Source: an uncultured Eubacteriales bacterium (GTDB lineage: Bacteria; Bacillota; Clostridia; Peptostreptococcales; Anaerovoracaceae). Taken from it: a DNA stretch of 19,276 nucleotides. The stretch lies in NCBI GenBank assembly GCA_910585135.1, contig CAJUEB010000016.1:1-19276 (forward strand), written 5' to 3'. Position 1 is the stretch's first letter. Each line of letters starts with the position of its first letter. Made by a program: the position numbers and the translations under genes. The notes under the pieces are model-generated. The model did not search any database. It worked only from the letters and a program-made list of their open reading frames with translations, and was not told where the DNA came from. Positions 1 to 9,001 of this stretch are shown here, in pieces.

Positions 1-1663
1 TTGAATTCTTTGCCGCCAGAACCAAGGCAACCTTGGCAATCTTTTCATCCTCATTATCCACTAAGATATGCTCGTCGTGATAGAACTTATTGAAACTCTG
101 CGCAATATCCACGATATGCCGCGTCACGATAGACGGTTCATACTTTTCGCTGGCTTCAAGGATGACGTCAGGAAGTCCATAAATCAGCTTGATCAGTTTA
201 TGGGCACTCTCCGCCGTAATATACTGCGCATCGAATCCCTCATGCGCCTTGCGGACAACATCATCACCCGCATTTCGCAGGATACTGCACGCCCTGGCAT
301 GCGTATACTGCACATAAGGTCCCGTTTCACCCTCGAAATTGAGTACCTTATCCCAGGAGAACACGTAGTCCTTGATCCTGTAATTGGACAGCTCATTGAA
401 GATCACCGCGCCGATGCCGACATCCTTCGCCGTCTGGTCGATATTCTCCGTATTGACGTTTTTCTCCTTGATGATCTGGCGGGTCTGCTCAACGGCTCTG
501 TTCAGTACATCCTCCAGGAACACGACGCGCCCTTCCCGCGTGGACATCACGCCATCCTCCAGGCTGACAAGTCCGAACGGAATATGCACGCAGCTCCTTG
601 CCCAGTCGTAGCCCAGCATCTCAACGATCTGTATCCACTGCTGGAAGTGAAGGTTCTGCTGCGATGCCACAACATAAATATTCTTATAAAAGTCATACGT
701 TTCCTTGCGGTACACGGCCGCCGCAATGTCGCGCGTGATATAAAGCGTCGAACCGTCGGATTTCGTAATCAAGGCTGGCGGAAGATTATATTCATCAAGC
801 CTTACGATATTCGCGCCGTTATCTTCCTCCATGATCCCCTTCTCCCGCAATTCATTGACAAAACGCGGCATTTTATCGGAATAAAAGCTTTCGCCGTTAT
901 AGGAGTCGAACGTAATGCCCAGCATATCATATACCCGGTTGAATTCCTTGAGGCTTTCATCCCGGAACCACTGCCAAAGCTCCGTCTCTTCCGGCTCGCC
1001 ATGCTCCAGCTTCGTAAAGATTGCCCGCGCTTCATCCTCAAGGCTTGGGTCTTTTTCCGCTTCTTCATGGAATTTCGTATAATACGAGAGCAGTGTTTTG
1101 ATCGGCTCGCGAATGACATCCTCCTTGTTTCCCCATCTTCTGTAAGCACAGATCATCTTGCCGAACTGCGTGCCATAATCGCCCAGATGATTGATCCGCA
1201 CCACGTCATAGCCGAGAAAATCATAGAGTTTATAAATCGAGTTACCGATTACCGTGCTTCTGATGTGGCCGATATGAAACGGCTTAGCGATGTTCGGGGA
1301 TGAATATTCGACGATAATCTTCCGTCCTGCGCCGATATCACTCCTGCCATAATCATCTCCTTTGGAAACGGCCTCTGAAACCACCGCCTTTGCAAAATCG
1401 GCTTTCGAAACGAACATATTCACGTAAGCATTGACGCTCTCCACTTTATCAAAAACAGCGTTTTCCGATATGCCCTCCGCGATGGATTTCGCAATCAGTG
1501 GAGGCGCTTTTCGCAGTATCTTAGCCAGTTTAAAGCACGGGAACGCATAATCCCCCATCTTGCTGTCGGCTGGCGTTTCTATCATTGCCATTATCTCGTC
1601 TTGTGAAAGACCTTCAATCTGCGGCGCGAGAATTTCCGCAATTTTTTCTTTGTAGCTGATCAT
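1..1663 (-). CDS. argS: Arginyl-tRNA synthetase (partial, C-terminal end outside window)
   Basis: Cytoplasmic class I aminoacyl-tRNA synthetase that charges tRNA-Arg with arginine using ATP. I translated the minus strand directly: 554 residues are open from the ATG to the window edge without a stop. The N-terminal additional domain spans about residues 1-110 and includes KMGDYAFP at 35-42. The class I signature follows as SSPNIAKPFHIGHIRST (HIGH at 130-133), and a KMSKS-equivalent VMSTREGRVV lies further on, as is usual in ArgRS. The anticodon-binding helical domain ends at the edge in LAAKNS, so by family length (about 560-580) only the last 20 or so residues are missing. The ATG is preceded by AAGGAG with a 7-base spacer. 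It is the last visible gene of the run, 35 bases after mutS2. The family call is very secure. Confidence 0.97.
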   Translation of the reverse strand, partial: MISYKEKIAEILAPQIEGLSQDEIMAMIETPADSKMGDYAFPCFKLAKILRKAPPLIAKSIAEGISENAVFDKVESVNAYVNMFVSKADFAKAVVSEAVSKGDDYGRSDIGAGRKIIVEYSSPNIAKPFHIGHIRSTVIGNSIYKLYDFLGYDVVRINHLGDYGTQFGKMICAYRRWGNKEDVIREPIKTLLSYYTKFHEEAEKDPSLEDEARAIFTKLEHGEPEETELWQWFRDESLKEFNRVYDMLGITFDSYNGESFYSDKMPRFVNELREKGIMEEDNGANIVRLDEYNLPPALITKSDGSTLYITRDIAAAVYRKETYDFYKNIYVVASQQNLHFQQWIQIVEMLGYDWARSCVHIPFGLVSLEDGVMSTREGRVVFLEDVLNRAVEQTRQIIKEKNVNTENIDQTAKDVGIGAVIFNELSNYRIKDYVFSWDKVLNFEGETGPYVQYTHARACSILRNAGDDVVRKAHEGFDAQYITAESAHKLIKLIYGLPDVILEASEKYEPSIVTRHIVDIAQSFNKFYHDEHILVDNEDEKIAKVALVLAAKNS

Positions 1664-1698
1664 CGTTTTTCTCCTTATCCTCGGTTTATCTAAAAAAT

Positions 1699-4068
1699 TT
1701 ACTTTAATTTCAGGATCGTGACGCCGTCGCCGCCCTCGTTGTAGCCGCCCTTGCGAAAGCTCTTGACATTTTTATGCCGCTTGAACATCTCCTGCAATCC
1801 TTTGCGCAGGATTCCTTCTCCTCGCCCGTGGATCACCGTTACTTCCTCAAGCCCCGATATAAAAGCGTCGTCTATATATTTTTCCACATCCATCACCGCA
1901 TCGTCAAGGTTTTTTCCGCGGACATCGATGGAAATCGAAACATTTCCCGTTTTTTTCTTGTAAAGGCTGCCGTAGCCGGATGCTTTCGGCTTTTTCTTCC
2001 GCTTTGGCTGGTCGATCAGCATGATATCCTTGATATTGACGCCGACCTTCATCATCCCCACCTGCACCTGAAGGTTGCCCTTGCTATCCGGCAAGCTGAC
2101 GATTTCGCCATTTTGATCCAGCGTCAAGATCTTGACCCTGCCGCCGCGCGTAAGCTCGCTCGGTGAAACCGGGTTTTCATTCGTCTCACGCCTGATCATG
2201 CTTCTGTTCTTCCGCTCAATTTCCCGCAAGCGCTTCCTGCCCTGGTCAAACCGGAAATTGCGTTCGCCCATGCTTTCGAGCTTCGCCAGTGCCTTTAACT
2301 CCTCCTGTACCTCATTTACCGTCTCTTTCGCCTCCCGCACGATGTCCCGCGCCTGCTCCCTGGCTTGTTCCAGTTCCCGTTCTTTTTGCTTTTCAAAGCG
2401 CCGGGCTTGTTCCTCCAATTTTTCCTTCTGCTGCTTCATCTCGATATGCAGCAGGATGGCTTCATCCCGTTCCTCTTCTGCTCGTTTTTTATCTTCCTCT
2501 AGCGAAGTGATCACATCCTCAAAAGCGATATCGCCAGCTTCCAAAAGCGCTCTTGCCCGGTCTGTTATTTCCCGGGAAAGACCCAGCTTATGGGATATTT
2601 CAAAAGCATTGGACTTCCCTGGAATCCCTGTAATAAGGCGGTAAGTCGGGCTTAACGTCTGCACGTCAAACTCCATCGAGGCATTCTGCACACCAGCAGT
2701 CGAAATCGCATACTTCTTCAGCTCCGTATAATGCGTCGTAGCGATGCAGCATGCCCCAGCGCTGGAAAGATGCTCCAAAACAGCGATTGCAAGCGCCGCA
2801 CCCTCCGTCGGATCGGTTCCTGCTCCTAGCTCATCCAAAAGCACAAGGCTCTCTGCACCGGCATCCGATACGATTCCGACGATGTTTTTCATATGGGAAG
2901 AGAACGTGGACAAGCTCTGCTCGATGCTCTGTTCATCCCCGATATCCGCAAAGATGCTCTGGTACACGGGGACTTTGCTTCCCTCCGCTGCCGGGATGTG
3001 AAGCCCCGTCTGCGCCATCACGGACAGCAGCCCTGCCGTTTTGAGCGTAACCGTTTTGCCGCCCGTATTCGGACCTGTAATGACGAGGGTTTTATAGTCT
3101 TCCCCGATCGATATGTTTACCGGCACAGCCTTCTTGCGGTCTATCAGCGGGTGTCTGGCCGCAGTCAGCTCCAAAACGCCGGCTTCGTTGATCGCAGGCT
3201 CTGCCCCATCCATCATAAGGCTGAGCTTACCTTTCGCCATGAACAAATCAAGGGCAAGGAGCAGCTTCTGATTGTTATGCAGATCATGGTAGCATTCCGA
3301 CACCCCACTGGAAAGTTCTCCCAGTATCCTGTTGATTTCCGCCTTTTCGTCTAGTTCCAACTGCCGCAGCTCGTTATTCAAGTTGACGATCGCCTGCGGC
3401 TCGATAAACAGCGTAGCGCCCGTTCCGCTCTGGTCGTGGACGATACCGGGAATCCTCGCCTTGTGTTCCTGCTTGACCGGAATCACATAACGCCCGTTCC
3501 GCATCGTGACGATGCAGTCTTGCAGGATAGATTTATTGTCCGCAGAATTCAGTATATGATTCATTTTCGCCTTTAATGCTTCGTTTTGCCGCACCATGGC
3601 GCGCCGGATGTTCCTAAGCTCCGTGCTGGCATTGTCCGCCATTTCATCCTCCGAAAGGATGCACCTGTCGATTTCCGCAATCAGGTTTTTATGGACAGCC
3701 AAAAGCTCCGCCGCGGAACAGATGATCGGAAGCTCGGGAAGATCGCCTTTTAGAAAGGCCACCGTCCGCTCTGCCGTTTTCATATTGTAAAGAACCCGCA
3801 GAAGCTGCGCCATCGTCAAAACGCCGCCTTTTCTGGCAAAGGATATACTTTCCTCTATATCATAAAAACCACCGACAGGTAATGGCCCTTTGTAATTGAT
3901 AAGCCTTACCGCTTCTGTGGTTTCCGCCTGACTTTCCCGTATTTCGGACACATTTATAGAAGGCTTCAGCTCCGAGATGGCTTGTTTCGTCAACTCAGAG
4001 CCGGCCTGTTCCATAAGCTGCTGTATTATTTTATCGTATTCTAAAACACTTAAGGTCTTCTCTTTCAT
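1699..4068 (-). CDS. mutS2: MutS2 ATPase / Smr-domain protein (ribosome rescue or recombination)
   Basis: MutS paralogue of 789 residues, the normal family length. It lacks the MutS mismatch-recognition domain. Residues 1-300 are the core and lever region. Walker A GPNTGGKT is at 332-339, the ABC-type signature STFSSHM at 387-393, Walker B plus D-loop LLDELGAGTDPTEGAA at about 410-425, and the switch histidine in TTHYTELK at 444-451. A long charged coiled coil covers about 515-625, a KOW-like segment about 640-690, and a C-terminal Smr domain 712-789 with IDVRG and HGRGEGILR. MutS2 has been described both as a suppressor of recombination and, in Bacillus, as a factor that splits collided ribosomes. 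The position next to two aminoacyl-tRNA synthetases and an RNA methyltransferase fits the second role, but that is inference. The start lies 6 bases after the zapA stop with only a weak GGA upstream, so translation is probably coupled to zapA. Confidence 0.96.
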   Translation of the reverse strand: MKEKTLSVLEYDKIIQQLMEQAGSELTKQAISELKPSINVSEIRESQAETTEAVRLINYKGPLPVGGFYDIEESISFARKGGVLTMAQLLRVLYNMKTAERTVAFLKGDLPELPIICSAAELLAVHKNLIAEIDRCILSEDEMADNASTELRNIRRAMVRQNEALKAKMNHILNSADNKSILQDCIVTMRNGRYVIPVKQEHKARIPGIVHDQSGTGATLFIEPQAIVNLNNELRQLELDEKAEINRILGELSSGVSECYHDLHNNQKLLLALDLFMAKGKLSLMMDGAEPAINEAGVLELTAARHPLIDRKKAVPVNISIGEDYKTLVITGPNTGGKTVTLKTAGLLSVMAQTGLHIPAAEGSKVPVYQSIFADIGDEQSIEQSLSTFSSHMKNIVGIVSDAGAESLVLLDELGAGTDPTEGAALAIAVLEHLSSAGACCIATTHYTELKKYAISTAGVQNASMEFDVQTLSPTYRLITGIPGKSNAFEISHKLGLSREITDRARALLEAGDIAFEDVITSLEEDKKRAEEERDEAILLHIEMKQQKEKLEEQARRFEKQKERELEQAREQARDIVREAKETVNEVQEELKALAKLESMGERNFRFDQGRKRLREIERKNRSMIRRETNENPVSPSELTRGGRVKILTLDQNGEIVSLPDSKGNLQVQVGMMKVGVNIKDIMLIDQPKRKKKPKASGYGSLYKKKTGNVSISIDVRGKNLDDAVMDVEKYIDDAFISGLEEVTVIHGRGEGILRKGLQEMFKRHKNVKSFRKGGYNEGGDGVTILKLK

Positions 4069-4074
4069 GCAATA

Positions 4075-4635
4075 TTATCCGTTATTTTTAAACTTCTCCA
4101 ATTCCTTTTTAAGCTGAAGGTTTTCCATCTGGAGGTCAAAGAAGCTGTTTTCCAGTTCCCTGCACTTATCCTCGATTTCCTTCACGACGCCTTCCATGCT
4201 GTTTTGTGCCTGAAGCTTTGCAACCTCGGCAGCATCCTTGAGGTTCTGGATCTCGGCGTCTTTCTGTCTCAGCTGCGCCGTCAGTTCGTCCTTCTGTACG
4301 ACGATCGCCTGCGTTTCTTCCTTATAATCCATGTAGTTTTTCTTGGATTCATCCCAGAGCTGCACATAGTGCTGCGCATCCTTTTCAAGCTGGATGTTCA
4401 TGCGTTTCAGCTCGTCCATTTCCTCCATCATCTTAAAAAACTCACTCGTAATATTGACTGCGGAAAGCACTGCGATATTGGACGCGGTAGCGCCTGTGGC
4501 CTTTGCTACGTCGGTGATCTCCATCATCTTTGTATCGACATACGCTGCGACCTTGATGATGTCTTCCCGTGGCATTTCACCCGCAATAACATACTCCTGT
4601 CCGTAGATTTTCACCTTTACTTTGTTGTTTTCCAT
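4075..4635 (-). CDS. zapA: ZapA-family cell division protein with extended coiled coil
   Basis: Predicted FtsZ-associated protein that bundles Z-ring filaments at midcell. Residues 1 to about 85 look like the ZapA domain: the strand KVKVKIYGQEYVIAGEMPRE is followed by helices VAAYVDTKMMEI and SNIAVLSAVNITSEFF. ZapA is often only about 85-110 residues. This protein has 186, and residues 65-185 form an almost continuous charged coiled coil ending in LQLKKELEKFKNNG. Longer ZapA-like proteins occur in Clostridia, so this is probably a lineage version and not a fusion error. A strong AGGAGAGG overlaps the pheT stop just before the ATG. The location between pheT and mutS2 matches zapA in Bacillus, which supports the call. 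ftsZ is 4.4 kb upstream in the same direction. Confidence 0.88.
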   Translation of the reverse strand: MENNKVKVKIYGQEYVIAGEMPREDIIKVAAYVDTKMMEITDVAKATGATASNIAVLSAVNITSEFFKMMEEMDELKRMNIQLEKDAQHYVQLWDESKKNYMDYKEETQAIVVQKDELTAQLRQKDAEIQNLKDAAEVAKLQAQNSMEGVVKEIEDKCRELENSFFDLQMENLQLKKELEKFKNNG

Positions 4636-4645
4636 TGAACCTCTC

Positions 4646-7120
4646 CTACATTTCTCTCAAAACTGCATTCAGCTTTTCCTTCAGGGCATCCAGCACTTTT
4701 CCATGAACCTCTGCAACTTCCTCATCCGTCAAGGTCTTATCCTTATCTCTGTAGGTCAATGCAAAAGCAACACTCTTCTTGCCTTCCTCCACCTGTTTTC
4801 CCCTGTATACGTCAAACAGCTTCACCTCTTCCAGGATCTTCTTACCTTCCTTGCGAATGATTTCTTCTATCTTACCTACTTCCATATCCTCATCCACCAG
4901 AAGTGCGATATCCCGGGAAGTAGATGGATATTTCGGAAGCGGCGTATATACCATCTCTGTATCCGCATGCCTGATCACCGAGTCGAACATCAGCTCACAG
5001 CAATAAATCCGCAAGCCGTCCATCCCATAAGTTTCGGCGACATCAGGATGGATTTCACCCATGATCCCCAGCTCGTCATATTCTGCCACGCCATCCTCAT
5101 CAGTTCCCCGCAAAGACGGCACACTAATCCGCGCGCACCTGCCCGGATGATATACCCCATATTCGGATTCCGCGAAAAAGGCAGGCTCTTTAATGCCCAA
5201 TATGCGTAAAAGTTCAACGATCACCCCTTTGAGGCTGTAAAAGTCCTCGTTTTTTCCATACATGCCGATGCACAGGGAATACTGCTCATCAGGCAGCTTG
5301 TCCTGGTTATATACGTTTTCCATGAAGGTATTGCCGATTTCAAACGCTTTCACAGTCTCGATATTTCGAGAATAGTTCCTTGCTAAAACTTCCATCATGT
5401 TCGGCGTCAGGATCGTCCGCATCACGGAATTTTCCTCACCAAGCGGGTTGAGCAGCGTTACAAAAGCCCGCTCCCACGAATCCTCGGCGATCCGCACCTG
5501 GTCAACGCCCTTCGGGCTTACGAAAGAGTACGTCTGCACTTCATTGAGTCCCATGCTGCAAAGCGCATCGCGCGCTGTATCGCGGAGGGTTCTCTCGTAT
5601 GACTTTCCCGCTTCGTTGTTTCCCTTCGGAAGCGTCACCGGAAGCTTATCATAGCCATAGATTCTGGCAACTTCTTCAATGTAATCTTCTTCCTCGAGCA
5701 GATCCTGCCTGATGGTAGGCGGCGTTACCGTCATGATGTTGCCGCTGCCCGAAACGGCTATTTCAAGCCCTTCGAGGATATCCACCATCGTTTCGCGCGG
5801 CAATTCAATTCCCAGCACATGATTGATGCGGTCTACCCTGATATCGATAGTCTTCGCCGCTTCCGGCGCAGGATATGCATCCACACTGCCTTTGCACACC
5901 TTGCCTGCACCGATCAGCTCGATCAGCCTGCAAACCCTGTCGGCCGCAGCTTCAGCGAGATTCGGGTCGATCCCCTTTTCAAATCTCGACGAAGCCTCCG
6001 TCCGAAGTCCCAGCTTCTTGGAGGTTGCCCGTACACTATCACCGTTGAAATTTGCCGATTCTACGATAATCGTCGTCGTCTCGTCTTCGATCTCGGAATT
6101 GAGTCCGCCCATCACGCCCGCAATCGCAATGCCCCGCTCAGCATCCTTGATCAGCAGCATATCCTTGGTCAATGTTCTCTCATTATTATCAAGCGTCACG
6201 AAGGTTTCACCCTCTGCCGCATTTTCCACGATGATCGTCCCGCCTTTCACCTGATTGATATCAAAGGCGTGAATCGGCTGCCCGTATTCCAGCATGACGA
6301 AGTTTGTGATATCTACGATATTATTGATCGGCCGCATGCCTGCGTACATGAGCCGCTTCTGAAGCCACCACGGCGACTGCGCCACCTTTACATCCGTGAC
6401 GATCCTGGCAACATAACGTTTGCAGCTTTCCGGATTTTTGATTTCCACGGAAACGAAATCCTTTGACTCCTTCTCGCCTGCTTCCTCCAAATCGGTATCG
6501 GGATAGGAAAACGGCTTTTGGAAGGTTGCCGATGCTTCCCTTGCCATTCCCACCATCGCCAGGCAGTCAGGCCTGTTCGGCGTGATTTCAAAGTCTACCA
6601 CAGCCTGTTTCAACCCCAGCGCTTCCGCAAAATCCATTCCCAGAGGATATTCTTCTTCCAGAATCCAGATGCCATCTTTGTGAACAACGGGAACGACCTT
6701 ATCCTCAAAGCCCAGTTCCTCAGCCGAACAAAGCATACCGAAGGATTCAACGCCCCGCAGTTTCCCTTTGGTGATTTTAACGCCGCCCTCCTGCTTCGGC
6801 TGTCCATGCAGAGGTCCTGGAATCCTGCTCTTATGCAGTGCCACAGGAACGTAAGCCCCTTCAAAGACGTTCGGCGCACCTGTTACGATCTGCACCGGCT
6901 CATCCTTTCCCACGTTAAGCTGGCAGACGACGAGCTTATCAGCATCCGGGTGCTTCTCGATCTTATCGATCCTCCCTACGACCACGTTTTCGATCTCTTC
7001 ACAAAAATGCTGGCAGGTTTCCAGGTTCGAGCCTGACATGATCATCCTGTCACAAAACGTATCCGTATCAACATCCTTTAAATCTATATAATCATTGAGC
7101 CATTCGATTGGAACTAACAT
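4646..7120 (-). CDS. pheT: Phenylalanyl-tRNA synthetase beta subunit
   Basis: Large subunit of the cytoplasmic alpha2-beta2 PheRS, which binds tRNA-Phe and carries the editing site that clears Tyr-tRNA-Phe. It has 824 residues, typical for bacteria. The N-terminal EMAP/OB tRNA-binding domain (about 40-155) includes EKHPDADKL at 55-63 and KLRGVESFGMLCSAEELG. The B3/B4 editing domain follows, with ITPNRPDCL at about 179-187 and RTEASSRFEKGIDP at 373-386. B5 (about 425-495) has RQDLLEEEDYIEEVARIYGY. The catalytic-like core comes next, and the C-terminal anticodon-binding FDX-ACB domain starts around 728 with PLPKYPSTSRDIALLVDE. The ATG has an ideal AGGAGG eight bases upstream that overlaps the pheS TAG stop, so the two subunits are translated in tandem from one message. 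Confidence 0.98.
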   Translation of the reverse strand: MLVPIEWLNDYIDLKDVDTDTFCDRMIMSGSNLETCQHFCEEIENVVVGRIDKIEKHPDADKLVVCQLNVGKDEPVQIVTGAPNVFEGAYVPVALHKSRIPGPLHGQPKQEGGVKITKGKLRGVESFGMLCSAEELGFEDKVVPVVHKDGIWILEEEYPLGMDFAEALGLKQAVVDFEITPNRPDCLAMVGMAREASATFQKPFSYPDTDLEEAGEKESKDFVSVEIKNPESCKRYVARIVTDVKVAQSPWWLQKRLMYAGMRPINNIVDITNFVMLEYGQPIHAFDINQVKGGTIIVENAAEGETFVTLDNNERTLTKDMLLIKDAERGIAIAGVMGGLNSEIEDETTTIIVESANFNGDSVRATSKKLGLRTEASSRFEKGIDPNLAEAAADRVCRLIELIGAGKVCKGSVDAYPAPEAAKTIDIRVDRINHVLGIELPRETMVDILEGLEIAVSGSGNIMTVTPPTIRQDLLEEEDYIEEVARIYGYDKLPVTLPKGNNEAGKSYERTLRDTARDALCSMGLNEVQTYSFVSPKGVDQVRIAEDSWERAFVTLLNPLGEENSVMRTILTPNMMEVLARNYSRNIETVKAFEIGNTFMENVYNQDKLPDEQYSLCIGMYGKNEDFYSLKGVIVELLRILGIKEPAFFAESEYGVYHPGRCARISVPSLRGTDEDGVAEYDELGIMGEIHPDVAETYGMDGLRIYCCELMFDSVIRHADTEMVYTPLPKYPSTSRDIALLVDEDMEVGKIEEIIRKEGKKILEEVKLFDVYRGKQVEEGKKSVAFALTYRDKDKTLTDEEVAEVHGKVLDALKEKLNAVLREM

Positions 7121-7132
7121 CTATTAAACCTC

Positions 7133-8155
7133 CTATTTGAACTGATTGATGAAACGCATATCGTTTTCATAGAACAGCCTGATATCATCCACACCGTATT
7201 TCAGCATAGCGGCTCTCTCTACGCCCATGCCGAAAGCAAAGCCTGTATATTTTTCGGTATCGATATTTCCTACCTTGAGCACGTTCGGATGCACCATGCC
7301 GCAGCCTAGAATTTCGATCCAGCCACTGCCCTTGCATACCCTGCATCCTTTGCCCCCGCATTTGAAGCAGGAAACGTCCATCTCGGCGCTCGGTTCTGTA
7401 AACGGGAAGTGATGCGGCCTGAACTTCGTCCTCGTACTCGTGCCAAAAAGCTGCTTGGCGAAGCTGTCCAGTGTACCCTTGAGGTCAGCCATGGTAATGC
7501 CTTCATCCACTAGCAGTCCTTCGATCTGATGGAACATCGGTGAATGCGTTGCATCGGGGGTATCGCAGCGGAAACACCTACCCGGCGAAATCACTTTAAT
7601 CGGCGGATCTTGCTTCATCAGCGTCCTTACCTGCACCGGGGAAGTCTGCGTCCGCAAAAGGACGTCCTCCGTAATATAAAAGGTATCCGTCATATCGCGT
7701 GCCGGGTGATTCGGACCGGCATTCAGCGCATCAAAATTATTGAAGACGGTCTCCACCTCCGGACCTTCTACGATGGAAAATCCCATATTCATAAAGATCC
7801 TGGAAATTTCCTCCATGGTTATGGTGAGTGGATGCTTCACGCCTACGATGGTATCCCTTCCCGGTTCGGTCACATCGATTTTTTCCGCCTTAAACTGGGC
7901 TTCCTTCGCCGCTGCTTTCACGGCCGCAAACTTTTCCTCCAGAAGCTGCTCGATCGCGCCCCTGACCTTGTTTGCCATCTGCCCGGTTTCTTTCCGTTCC
8001 TCTGCCGGAAGCTTACCCATTCCCCGCAGGATCTCGGTAAGACGTCCTTTTTTTCCCAGCGTCTTTACCCTGATTTCATCCGTCTGTGCCAAGGTTTCAG
8101 CATTTTTTAGCTGTTCCTTCACTTCTTCCAAAATTTTGTTTAACTGCGCTTGCAT
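7133..8155 (-). CDS. pheS: Phenylalanyl-tRNA synthetase alpha subunit
   Basis: Catalytic subunit of PheRS, a class II synthetase that activates phenylalanine and transfers it to tRNA-Phe. It has 340 residues, the usual length. The N-terminal coiled coil (about 1-90) contacts tRNA. Class II motif 2 is in GRCFRCDTPDATHSPMFHQ at 192-210. Four cysteines in the pattern CFKCGGKGCRVCKGSGW (C263, C266, C271, C274) look like the metal-type knuckle seen in many bacterial PheS. Motif 3 is GMGVERAAMLKYG at 309-321. The alanine of GFAFG (A307) that lines the amino acid pocket is present, so normal Phe specificity is expected. It begins 16 bases after the methyltransferase stop, with a GAGG-type ribosome site and no leader region. 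Confidence 0.98.
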   Translation of the reverse strand: MQAQLNKILEEVKEQLKNAETLAQTDEIRVKTLGKKGRLTEILRGMGKLPAEERKETGQMANKVRGAIEQLLEEKFAAVKAAAKEAQFKAEKIDVTEPGRDTIVGVKHPLTITMEEISRIFMNMGFSIVEGPEVETVFNNFDALNAGPNHPARDMTDTFYITEDVLLRTQTSPVQVRTLMKQDPPIKVISPGRCFRCDTPDATHSPMFHQIEGLLVDEGITMADLKGTLDSFAKQLFGTSTRTKFRPHHFPFTEPSAEMDVSCFKCGGKGCRVCKGSGWIEILGCGMVHPNVLKVGNIDTEKYTGFAFGMGVERAAMLKYGVDDIRLFYENDMRFINQFK

Positions 8156-8171
8156 TCTCTCTACCTCTCAT

Positions 8172-8948
8172 CTATTTTATCTTTCGTGATTGATACATCA
8201 GTATTCCGGCAGCTACTGCCGCATTCAAAGATTCGATCGCGCCAGCCATCGGAATCTTTACTTTCAGATCAGAAGATTCCAGCAACGTTTCGCTGACGCC
8301 CTGTCCTTCATTGCCGATCACTAAGGCGACATTTTTCGTCAAGTCCGCCGCAAAACAGTCCAGTTCCGCTTGCAGATCCGTAACCACCAACCGTTTTCCG
8401 GCTGCCTTCGCAAGCTTCACGGCACAGGCTGCGTCGCAAGCTTCCACGACCGGCATACGAAATAATGAACCTGCGGCTGCCCTGGCTGCCTTCGGCGCAT
8501 ATACATCACCGCTTCCAGAGACCATGATGATCCCGCCATATCCAGCGGCTTCGGCGGTCCTGATGATCGTGCCGATATTGCCCGGATCTTGCACCCGGTC
8601 CATGATGATGATATTGTCATCGCCAGCCGATAGCTCCCGTTCAAAGCGTTTCGTGTCATACAGCCTTTTTTCCGCTACGGCGATCACGCCCTGGGAGGTT
8701 TCTGTAGCAGAAAGAGGTTGAAAAAGCTCTCTGGGAAGCACCATAAAAAGATCTGCGGGAATGCCCACAGGTGTCTGCATCCCTTCGCACAGAAAAACGC
8801 TCCTGATCTTCACCCCTGTCAAAAAGGCATCCGCAAGCGGCTTAACGCCTTCCAGCAGATACAGGCCTGTCCTGTCCCGGTATTTCTTTTTCGTCAGCTT
8901 AACTGCCGCTTTATATGTGGCATTATCCTTCGATTTGATTACTTTCAT
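8172..8948 (-). CDS. SPOUT / TrmH-family RNA 2'-O-methyltransferase (YsgA-like)
   Basis: Predicted S-adenosylmethionine-dependent RNA ribose methyltransferase of 258 residues. The N-terminal substrate-binding domain (about 1-95) starts with the family-like IKSKDNATYKAAVKL and GLYLLEGVKPLADA. The SPOUT knotted domain has motif 1 DRVQDPGNIGTIIRTAEA at 117-134, motif 2 VALVIGNEGQGVS at 207-219 and motif 3 IPMAGAIESLNAAVA at 232-246. All key residues (N and R of motif 1, NEGQG, S-L-N of motif 3) are present. The exact RNA target cannot be read from sequence. The location directly before pheS matches ysgA of Bacillus. The ATG has no recognisable Shine-Dalgarno sequence and sits 10 bases after a strong hairpin. 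It is in frame with ftsZ, separated by the ftsZ TAA and 18 sense codons without a standard start codon. Confidence 0.92.
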   Translation of the reverse strand: MKVIKSKDNATYKAAVKLTKKKYRDRTGLYLLEGVKPLADAFLTGVKIRSVFLCEGMQTPVGIPADLFMVLPRELFQPLSATETSQGVIAVAEKRLYDTKRFERELSAGDDNIIIMDRVQDPGNIGTIIRTAEAAGYGGIIMVSGSGDVYAPKAARAAAGSLFRMPVVEACDAACAVKLAKAAGKRLVVTDLQAELDCFAADLTKNVALVIGNEGQGVSETLLESSDLKVKIPMAGAIESLNAAVAAGILMYQSRKIK

Positions 8949-8957
8949 AAACTGGAA

Positions 8958-8982
8958 AATAGCCGGTTTGTGACCGGCTATT
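8958..8982 (-). terminator. Perfect 10-bp hairpin after ftsZ (weak terminator or translational control element)
   Basis: The arms AATAGCCGGT and ACCGGCTATT are exact reverse complements around a 5-base loop, 20 bases after the ftsZ stop. In the minus-strand transcript the 3' arm runs into UUCCAG, giving only four consecutive U residues, so it would be a weak or partial intrinsic terminator. It may instead be an mRNA-processing or stabilising stem, or control translation of the methyltransferase gene, whose ATG lies 10 bases beyond. The stem is certain from the sequence; its function is inferred. Confidence 0.6.
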
Positions 8983-9001
8983 GCATGAATCTTTCCTTCC
9001 T
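8978..9001 (-). promoter_or_regulatory. Shine-Dalgarno site with two-codon mini-ORF (ATG CAA TAG)
   Basis: Just after the ftsZ stop the minus strand reads AGGAAGG (9001-8995), then a short spacer, then ATG CAA TAG (8986-8978). AAGGA stands 7 bases before the ATG, an ideal spacing, whereas the downstream methyltransferase ATG has no such site. The TAG falls inside the first arm of the 10-bp hairpin. A ribosome stopping there would hold the stem open and could reinitiate about 30 bases on. Initiation here and coupling are inferred. Confidence 0.4.

Noticed and set aside
68..1303. A 411-codon open frame on the plus strand.
   Set aside because: It is exactly antisense to argS, whose full set of class I motifs reads on the minus strand. 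It has no ribosome site and resembles no family I know. Long antisense frames are common opposite genes with this codon use, and similar shadows occur opposite pheT, murA and ftsZ.
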